A stretch of DNA of 64,000 nt from Hwangdonia seohaensis (GTDB taxonomy: Bacteria; Bacteroidota; Bacteroidia; Flavobacteriales; Flavobacteriaceae). Positions 62,610 through 64,000 of this stretch are shown here, one piece after another. Every line of letters starts with the position of its first letter. Within the stretch, counting starts at the first letter, position 1. The stretch is from the NCBI RefSeq assembly GCF_031932625.1, contig NZ_JAVSCK010000001.1, positions 992,001-1,056,000 on the forward strand. The letters run 5' to 3'. Below the pieces are notes generated by a model. The model saw only the letters and a program-made list of their open reading frames with translations, had not been told where the DNA came from and did no database searches. The position numbers and the translations under genes were made by a program.

Positions 62610-64000
62610 TTATCGGTTTTTAACTTTATCAACCATTTCTTTGGTAACCACTTTTTTAGAATTGCCCCAACTGTTGTAAACGTATGTTAATACATTTGCA
62701 ACCTCTTCAGATGAAATCATTTGCCTAGTCATTACACTGTTGTATTTTTCACCATTTACAGTAATCTCTCCAGACAAACCATTAACAACAATATCGATAG
62801 CACGATTAACATCGGCATTTAAGTAATCTGATTTTGCCAATGGAGGAAATGCCTTTGGAATACCTTGACCTTCCGATTGGTGACAAGCAAAACAGGTCTG
62901 CATATACACTTGTTTGCCATATTCCATTTGCTCCTCAAATGATTTAGCATGTGTTTTAGATTCTACAATTTCATCAGTTGTAGGCATTTCTTGAATGCCA
63001 GGACCTTCAGGTAAATAAATCCCTTCGCGAATTTCACCAGAATAAATTTTCTTATTCTCTTCACCTTCTACTTTAAGTATTCCTAAAGCCCCTTTGTTAA
63101 ATGCCCTAAAAATAGAATGGTCTACCAATACTAGTGAACCAGGTACATCAACTCTAAATTCTACTATGGCAGCTCCTCCAGCGGGTATTAGTGTTGTTTG
63201 GATGTTTTCATTAATTAAATCTCCTCCTTCAACATATACTTTGTCAAATATTTCGCCAATAACATGGAAAGATGATACTAAGTTTGGTCCTCCGTTACCT
63301 ACATAAAGTCTAACAGTTTCTCCAACTTTAGCTGTAATAGCGTTTTCACCTGTTAATGCGCCAACTCGTCCATTAAACACTACGTAGTCCGCTTTTTCAT
63401 CTACTGCTTTTTGCATGTCAAACGGTTGTAATCCTCTTTCGCCATTTTTTCCTTTGGTGTAAAAATCTCCTTGCATTATATAATATTCCTTATCTACTTG
63501 AGGTAAACCACCTTCAGGTTCTACCAAGATAAGACCATACATACCGTTTGCAATGTGCATTCCAACTGGTGCTGTTGCACAGTGGTATACATAAAGGCCT
63601 GGGTTTAATGTTTTAAATGAGAATGTTTTTTCATAGCCAGGAGCAACAAAAGAAGATTCGGCACCACCTCCTGGACCTGTAACAGCATGTAAATCTATAT
63701 TATGTGGCAATTTATTATCTGGATGGTTTGATAGTGTAAACTCTACCTCGTCACCAACGCGTGTTCTAATAAAACTTCCTGGTACCGAACCTCCAAATGT
63801 CCAGTACATGTAGGTTGTTCCATCTGTCATGGTTCCTTCTTGTTCAAGAATTTCCATATTAACAATTAGCTTTTTGGCTTTTCTTCTTCCCACGCCTCTT
63901 GGGACATTAGGAGGTGCTGTTAGTTCTGCTTGCATTTCATATCCCGTTGGAATATCTGCAGCATTTTCGTAAACTTTTTCCTCGCTATTAATGCAAGAAA
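62610..64000 (-). CDS. nirK: Copper nitrite reductase NirK with fused cytochrome c (5' end cut)
   Basis: NirK reduces nitrite to NO in the periplasm. Two cupredoxin domains show type 1 copper ligands in YHCATAPVGMHIANGMYG and type 2 histidines in PHNIDLHAVTGPGGG and SSFHVIGEIFD. A C-terminal cytochrome c domain (heme site CFACH, distal region VMTRQMISSEE) is fused, as in a known NirK subclass. The frame is open to base 64000. Before the in-frame ATG at 63935 it reads SCINSEEKVYENAA, so a lipidated cysteine and signal peptide probably lie just at the edge, and 63935 is not the start. Confidence 0.93.
   Translation of the reverse strand, partial: SCINSEEKVYENAADIPTGYEMQAELTAPPNVPRGVGRRKAKKLIVNMEILEQEGTMTDGTTYMYWTFGGSVPGSFIRTRVGDEVEFTLSNHPDNKLPHNIDLHAVTGPGGGAESSFVAPGYEKTFSFKTLNPGLYVYHCATAPVGMHIANGMYGLILVEPEGGLPQVDKEYYIMQGDFYTKGKNGERGLQPFDMQKAVDEKADYVVFNGRVGALTGENAITAKVGETVRLYVGNGGPNLVSSFHVIGEIFDKVYVEGGDLINENIQTTLIPAGGAAIVEFRVDVPGSLVLVDHSIFRAFNKGALGILKVEGEENKKIYSGEIREGIYLPEGPGIQEMPTTDEIVESKTHAKSFEEQMEYGKQVYMQTCFACHQSEGQGIPKAFPPLAKSDYLNADVNRAIDIVVNGLSGEITVNGEKYNSVMTRQMISSEEVANVLTYVYNSWGNSKKVVTKEMVDKVKNR

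Noticed and set aside
1..64000. CRISPR arrays, tRNA or rRNA genes, intact insertion sequences, prophage
   Set aside because: I saw no regularly spaced repeats, no tRNA cloverleaf or rRNA text and no transposase, integrase or phage structural gene. A computed scan could still find a tRNA I missed.

Overview
The window looks like chromosome of a member of the Bacteroidota, most likely family Flavobacteriaceae. The evidence is the low GC content, the gliding-motility lipoprotein GldH, two TonB-dependent receptors with an N-terminal carboxypeptidase-like domain, a DUF4270 lipoprotein, short lipobox signal peptides, an ECF sigma operon with a membrane-spanning barrel partner, and many -7 promoter elements of the flavobacterial type TAnnTTTG. 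It is mostly housekeeping sequence; I see no rRNA, tRNA, CRISPR array, prophage or intact insertion sequence. About 55 protein genes are supported. The first (radA) and last (nirK) are cut by the window edges.

Layout. 1-4557 (minus): radA end, an esterase-like protein lacking the catalytic serine, a YbhN-type membrane protein, panD and panC. 4702-15898 (plus): a truncated glycogen-synthase-like protein, a DUF4270 lipoprotein, glmS, a TonB-dependent receptor paired with an SGNH-hydrolase lipoprotein, and atpD-atpC. 16005-18073 (minus): an orphan umuD, then a DUF2975 / small HTH / GNAT operon. 18256-21818 (plus): biotin genes bioF-DUF2007-bioD-bioA. 21815-27199 (minus): PBP1A, gldH, ricT and trhO. 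27297-31624: an ECF sigma system around recA. 31708-44056: plsC, trpS, DUF1853, dprA, an HU-like/SPOR protein, a thioesterase, dxs, tadA, a ClC channel and aspS. 44258-49644: a second TonB receptor and a secreted alpha/beta hydrolase. 49752-56515: a TetR-controlled RND efflux operon. 56641-58004: a polyprenyl synthase and a small unknown protein. 58067-64000: a nitrite / nitric oxide cluster (Rrf2 regulator, RIC iron-sulfur repair protein, heme-copper-oxidase-like membrane protein, hemerythrin, SCO, NirV-like protein, NirK-cytochrome c fusion).

How the parts fit. The right end forms a denitrification and NO-defence module: NirK would make NO, SCO and the NirV-like protein would help mature it, and RIC and the hemerythrins would handle damage. 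Two nearly identical inverted-repeat sites, one over the rrf2 promoter and one just before ric, suggest that the Rrf2 protein controls both. In the middle, three copies of GCAACC-N16-ATCTWT, with identical spacing, precede the sigma operon, a separate small lipoprotein gene and a short gene-free stretch that ends in a terminator. I read these as promoters of the ECF sigma encoded here, and the third as a possible small RNA.

At the regulatory level, several genes (bioF, the SPOR gene, tadA, ispB and nearly plsC) have TAnnTTTG ending only 4-7 bases before the ATG, which predicts leaderless mRNAs. At least three families of short interspersed repeats lie between genes, and two copies of one family lie inside coding sequence. 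All functional statements are from reading the sequence and family knowledge; nothing was searched or computed.
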